In this document: positions 13,596-16,416 of the stretch, in pieces
Position numbering within the stretch: the first letter of the stretch is position 1
How the letters are laid out: each line of letters starts with the position of its first letter
Assembly: GCA_011526275.1 (NCBI GenBank)
Contig: WTJP01000015.1
Location: forward strand, 1 to 16,416
From: Candidatus Arcticimaribacter sp.
GTDB lineage: Bacteria; Bacteroidota; Bacteroidia; Flavobacteriales; Flavobacteriaceae
Direction: 5' to 3'
DNA: 16,416 bases
Made by a program: the position numbers and the translations under genes
Notes under the pieces: generated by a model
Told to the model about the DNA's origin: nothing
Seen by the model: the letters and a program-made list of their open reading frames with translations, nothing else
Database searches by the model: none

Positions 13596-14153
13596 TTATT
13601 TTGGTTTTTTAGGGCTAATGAACATGGTCATGCGTTTTCCTTCCAGTTTTGGAAGTTGTTCCACTTTCCCCAGTTCTTCTAAATCTTGTGCTAAACGAAG
13701 CAACAAAATTTGTCCCTGCTCTTTAAACACGATTGAACGTCCTTTAAAGAAAACGAAAGCTTTCAACTTCGCCCCTTCTTTTAAGAACTTCTCGGCGTGT
13801 TTCTTTTTAAATTCATAATCGTGTTCGTCGGTTTGAGGTCCAAAACGAATCTCCTTGATGATGACCTTAGTCGCTTTTGACTTGAGTGCTTTCTCGCGTT
13901 TCTTTTGTTCGTAAAGGAACTTTTTATACTCGAGTATTTTACATACTGGAGGGGAGGCCTTGGGTGAAATTTCAACCAAATCCAACTCCATTTCCTGTGC
14001 GATTTTCAAGGCTTTTCTCACGGGGTAAACCCCCACTTCTACATTGTCTCCCACCAAACGCACTTCTTGCGCAGTGATTTTCTCATTGATCTTGTGCGGA
14101 TCTTCCTTGATTACTCGGCCTGGACGGTTAGTCCTTCTTCTACGTATTGCTAT
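13596..14153 (-). CDS. infC: Translation initiation factor IF-3, AUA start
   Basis: IF-3 keeps ribosomal subunits apart and proofreads the initiator tRNA and start codon. I read 185 aa starting at ATA (14153-14151): AIRRRRTNRPGRVIKEDPHK follows, then INEKITAQEVRLVGDNVE, the conserved start of the N-domain. A stop codon (TAG, 14162-14160) lies only two codons before this ATA. No ATG, GTG or TTG exists in frame until the GTG at 14063, which would cut into the conserved N-domain (after INEKITAQE). The C-domain is intact: VIIKEIRFGP, DEHDYEFKKKHAEKFL, and GKRMTMFISPKKPK. A rare start codon on infC is the known basis of IF-3 autoregulation in E. coli (AUU). The gene starts 15 nt after thrS. A second in-frame ATA (14147) is a less likely start. 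Confidence 0.93.
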   Translation of the reverse strand: MAIRRRRTNRPGRVIKEDPHKINEKITAQEVRLVGDNVEVGVYPVRKALKIAQEMELDLVEISPKASPPVCKILEYKKFLYEQKKREKALKSKATKVIIKEIRFGPQTDEHDYEFKKKHAEKFLKEGAKLKAFVFFKGRSIVFKEQGQILLLRLAQDLEELGKVEQLPKLEGKRMTMFISPKKPK

Positions 14154-14168
14154 GGTCGTCTATTTTAA

Positions 14169-16115
14169 TTAAACCTCAAATTTTGAACTGCTGGCTTCAA
14201 TTTCGGCTTGAATCTTTTCGATGAAAGTTTCAATGGTAATTGAACCCGTATCGCCTTCCACGCGGTTGCGCACAGCAACAGTGTTTTCAGCGGCTTCTTT
14301 CTCACCCACGATGAGCATGTAGGGGAATTTATTCAATTGTGCATCTCGAATTTTCTTCCCAATCGTCTCATTTCGATTGTCGATGAGAGCGCGAATTTCG
14401 CTATTTTTCAGCTGATTTGAAACTTTTTCAGCGTATTTTTCATACTTCTCGCTTACCGAGAGAATGATCACTTGTTCGGGCATTAACCAAAGGGGGAAGT
14501 TTCCGCCGGTGTGTTCCAATAAAATGGCCACAAAGCGTTCGAGACTTCCAAATGGTGCACGGTGAATCATGACAGGACGGTGCAGCTCGTTGTCGCTTCC
14601 TTTATAGCTTAATTCAAAGCGTTCGGGTAGGTTGTAATCTACCTGAATGGTTCCCAACTGCCACTTGCGTCCAAGGGCATCTTTTACCATAAAATCGAGT
14701 TTAGGACCATAGAAGGCCGCTTCTCCATATTCAATGACATAATTGAGCTCCTTTTCTTTGGCGGCGTTGATGATGGCGTTTTCAGCTAAGTCCCAGTTCT
14801 CGTTGCTTCCGATGTATTTTTCGGGTTTCTCTGGATCGCGTAGCGATACCTGAGCAGTAAAATCTTCAAAACCAAGGGAGCCGAAGACGTATAACACCAA
14901 GTCAATCACCTTTTTAAACTCTTCGTCTAATTGGGTGGGCATACAGAAAATGTGCGCATCGTCTTGGGTGAAACCGCGAACACGCGTGAGTCCGTGCAGC
15001 TCTCCACTTTGCTCATAGCGGTACACCGTTCCGAATTCCGCATAGCGTTTGGGCAGGTCTTTATAGCTCCACTGACGGGCGTTGTAAATCTCACAGTGGT
15101 GCGGGCAATTCATGGGTTTCAATAAGAACTCTTCCCCTTCGGCGGGTGTTTCTATGGGTTGAAAACTATCGGCACCATATTTTTCATAGTGTCCAGAGGT
15201 CATGTACAACTCCTTGTTTCCAATATGGGGAGAAATTACTTGTTCGTAACCAGCTTTCTTTTGGGCTTCCTTTAAGAAGTTTTCCAAGCGTTCACGCAAA
15301 GCGGTTCCTTTGGGAAGCCACAAGGGTAAACCTTGTCCTACCTTTTGTGAGAATGTAAAGAGGTCGAGTTCTTTCCCCAATTTACGGTGATCACGTTTTT
15401 TGGCTTCTTCCAATAGGGCGAGGTACTCGGTCAATTCTTTTTGCTTGGGGAACGATATTCCGTAGATACGGGTGAGCTGTGGTTTGGTCTCATCGCCGCG
15501 CCAGTAGGCACCTGCTACGTTGAGCAATTTCACCGCCTTAACAAAACCGGTGTGCGGAATGTGTCCTCCACGGCAGAGGTCGGTAAAGTCGGCATGATCA
15601 CAAAAGGTGATGGTCCCGTCCTCTAGATTTTCGATGAGTTCTACCTTAAAAGGATTGTTCTCTTTTTGGTAAAAAGCCAAGGCATCGGCTTTGGAGCTGC
15701 TACGCATTTTAAAGGCAAACTTTTCACGAGCAAAGCTCAAGAATTGTTTTTCCAAGGCCGCTAGGTCTTTCTCTGAAAAACTCTCCTCGCCAAAGTCAAC
15801 GTCGTAATAAAACCCGTTTTCAATGGCGGGTCCAATGGTGAGTTTTGCCTCGGGATAAAGCGCTAAGATACTTTGCGCCAAGATATGGGCAGAGGAGTGC
15901 CAAAAGGCTGTTTTCCCTTCGTCGTCGTTCCAAGTAAAGAGGCGTAAATCTCCATCTTCTTCGATGAGGGTAGAAGCCTCTACCGTTTGTTGGTTGAATT
16001 GTGCCGAAAGCACATTGCGGGCCAAACCTTCGCTAATGTCTTTGGCAATATCGAGTACCGTTAAGGGATTTTCATATTGACGAACCGAGCCGTCGGGAAG
16101 CGTAATTGCAATCAT
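14169..16115 (-). CDS. thrS: Threonyl-tRNA synthetase
   Basis: ThrRS charges tRNA-Thr and edits mis-charged serine. The 648-aa protein has the full class II layout. A TGS domain covers about 1-60. The N2 editing domain has H73 and H77 in HSSAH and C181 and H185 in CRGGHIPH. The catalytic core has zinc ligands C337 (MNCPHH), H388 (DDAHIF) and H518 (MIHRAPFGSLERF, motif 3), plus the motif 2 region TRVRGFTQDD. The anticodon-binding domain starts near 545 (MPEQVIILSVS) and ends KFEV. All key residues are present. It leads the thrS-infC-rpmI-rplT operon, as in many bacteria. The promoter lies 17 nt upstream; there is no room for a T-box or long operator leader. Confidence 0.97.
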   Translation of the reverse strand: MIAITLPDGSVRQYENPLTVLDIAKDISEGLARNVLSAQFNQQTVEASTLIEEDGDLRLFTWNDDEGKTAFWHSSAHILAQSILALYPEAKLTIGPAIENGFYYDVDFGEESFSEKDLAALEKQFLSFAREKFAFKMRSSSKADALAFYQKENNPFKVELIENLEDGTITFCDHADFTDLCRGGHIPHTGFVKAVKLLNVAGAYWRGDETKPQLTRIYGISFPKQKELTEYLALLEEAKKRDHRKLGKELDLFTFSQKVGQGLPLWLPKGTALRERLENFLKEAQKKAGYEQVISPHIGNKELYMTSGHYEKYGADSFQPIETPAEGEEFLLKPMNCPHHCEIYNARQWSYKDLPKRYAEFGTVYRYEQSGELHGLTRVRGFTQDDAHIFCMPTQLDEEFKKVIDLVLYVFGSLGFEDFTAQVSLRDPEKPEKYIGSNENWDLAENAIINAAKEKELNYVIEYGEAAFYGPKLDFMVKDALGRKWQLGTIQVDYNLPERFELSYKGSDNELHRPVMIHRAPFGSLERFVAILLEHTGGNFPLWLMPEQVIILSVSEKYEKYAEKVSNQLKNSEIRALIDNRNETIGKKIRDAQLNKFPYMLIVGEKEAAENTVAVRNRVEGDTGSITIETFIEKIQAEIEASSSKFEV

Positions 16116-16132
16116 GAATGAACAATAAAGCG

Positions 16133-16140
16133 CAAAGATA
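16133..16140 (-). promoter_or_regulatory. -7 element of the thrS operon
   Basis: The minus strand reads TATCTTTG, a perfect -7 box, ending 17 nt before the thrS ATG at 16115, in the 52-nt gap after the small membrane-protein gene. The -33 region is degenerate (TTCC at about the expected place). The predicted leader is roughly 13 nt. Confidence 0.55.
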
Positions 16141-16167
16141 ATGGGATTAGCGGAAACAGGGGAAGAA

Positions 16168-16395
16168 TTATCCCTTCCTTTTTTTGCCTAAAAGGGCATT
16201 GACAAGGGTCAAGATTCCCCAAAAACCAAACCCAATGGCGCCACAAAAGAAGAGTAGGCCAATAAGGAGTACCGGCCAATACCATGGATGCCCTTCGTTT
16301 TGAAAGGCTTGCATGATCACCACAGGGCCAATAAAGGCCGCCAAGATGCCGTAAAATACCCGTTGTAGTCCTTTTTGTAAGGCGATTTTGTCCAT
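16168..16395 (-). CDS. Small two-helix membrane protein (DUF6095-like)
   Basis: This 75-aa protein has two hydrophobic helices (about 14-31, VFYGILAAFIGPVVIMQA, and 40-68, WPVLLIGLLFFCGAIGFGFW onward) joined by a polar loop FQNEGHPWY (31-39), with a basic C-terminus KKRKG. The GP near the end of helix 1 and the NxxHP loop match my recollection of the DUF6095 family found in Flavobacteriia; I could not check this. Function is unknown. It is upstream of thrS on the same strand, but thrS has its own -7 box, so linkage is uncertain. A -7-like box lies 4 nt before its ATG. Confidence 0.72.
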   Translation of the reverse strand: MDKIALQKGLQRVFYGILAAFIGPVVIMQAFQNEGHPWYWPVLLIGLLFFCGAIGFGFWGILTLVNALLGKKRKG

Positions 16396-16399
16396 AGGG

Positions 16400-16407
16400 C
16401 GAAGATA
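16400..16407 (-). promoter_or_regulatory. Possible -7 element of the small membrane-protein gene
   Basis: The minus strand reads TATCTTCG, one mismatch from TAnnTTTG, ending 4 nt before the ATG at 16395. If real, the mRNA would be leaderless or nearly so. The window ends before the -33 region. Confidence 0.3.
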
Positions 16408-16416
16408 GGGATTTAG

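Noticed and set aside
13393..13818. 141-aa plus-strand open frame across rpmI and infC
   Set aside because: It is antisense to two conserved translation genes; the stop-free frame follows from their Lys-rich codons. No domain is recognised.
1..16416. CRISPR arrays, insertion sequences, prophage, toxin-antitoxin or restriction modules
   Set aside because: No direct-repeat arrays, transposase or integrase motifs, or defence-type domains were seen on either strand; all long frames are explained by housekeeping or conserved envelope genes.

Overview
The window reads as core chromosome of a Bacteroidota bacterium, most likely class Flavobacteriia. The clues are TAnnTTTG-type -7 promoter elements, no Shine-Dalgarno motifs, a transketolase split into two genes, an FKBP-type lipoprotein, a PorT-like outer-membrane barrel, and the gene order tgt / lptF-lptG family / EamA transporter / accA / dnaB. 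I see no insertion sequence, prophage, integron or CRISPR array. This is mostly housekeeping DNA, and I did not find a clearly new defence or mobile system.

Layout. Positions 1-55 hold the 5' part of a tRNA-Lys(TTT) on the minus strand, cut by the window edge. aroK (143-664, +, TTG start) converges on a PyrR-like phosphoribosyltransferase (656-1159, -). A three-gene plus-strand operon follows (1229-3166): an exported YHS-domain protein, an ATP-grasp ligase with a hydrophobic N-terminus, and a DinB-fold protein. It converges on an S4-domain (Hsp15-like) RNA-binding protein (3163-3546, -). An FKBP lipoprotein with an Asp-rich calcium-type tail (3615-4511, +) converges on a minus-strand unit made of transketolase N-half, transketolase C-half and a beta-barrel protein (6969 down to 4508). 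A divergent control region (6970-7145) separates that unit from a plus-strand run: tgt, LptF/LptG-family permease, EamA exporter, accA (own promoter) and dnaB (7146-12870). A strong bidirectional terminator (12887-12916) insulates dnaB from the converging translation operon thrS-infC-rpmI-rplT (16115 down to 12938). A small two-helix membrane protein (16168-16395) lies just upstream of thrS.

Functional themes. Translation and RNA: thrS, infC, rplT, rpmI, tRNA-Lys, tgt and the S4 protein. Central metabolism: transketolase, aroK and accA; transketolase makes the erythrose 4-phosphate used by the pathway in which AroK acts. Envelope: LptF/G, barrel protein and FKBP lipoprotein. Replication: dnaB.

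The points most worth a second look are: an infC gene that can only start at AUA; a Tgt lacking the three zinc-binding cysteines; an SSB-like acidic -PF tail on DnaB; a regular short spacing between -7 elements and start codons, with a second class that looks leaderless; paired ACAAT/ATTGT inverted repeats between the transketolase genes and tgt; stop-codon-sharing convergent gene pairs; and the uncharacterised YHS / ATP-grasp / DinB operon. Similarity and motif calls are from reading and recall; no database search was run.
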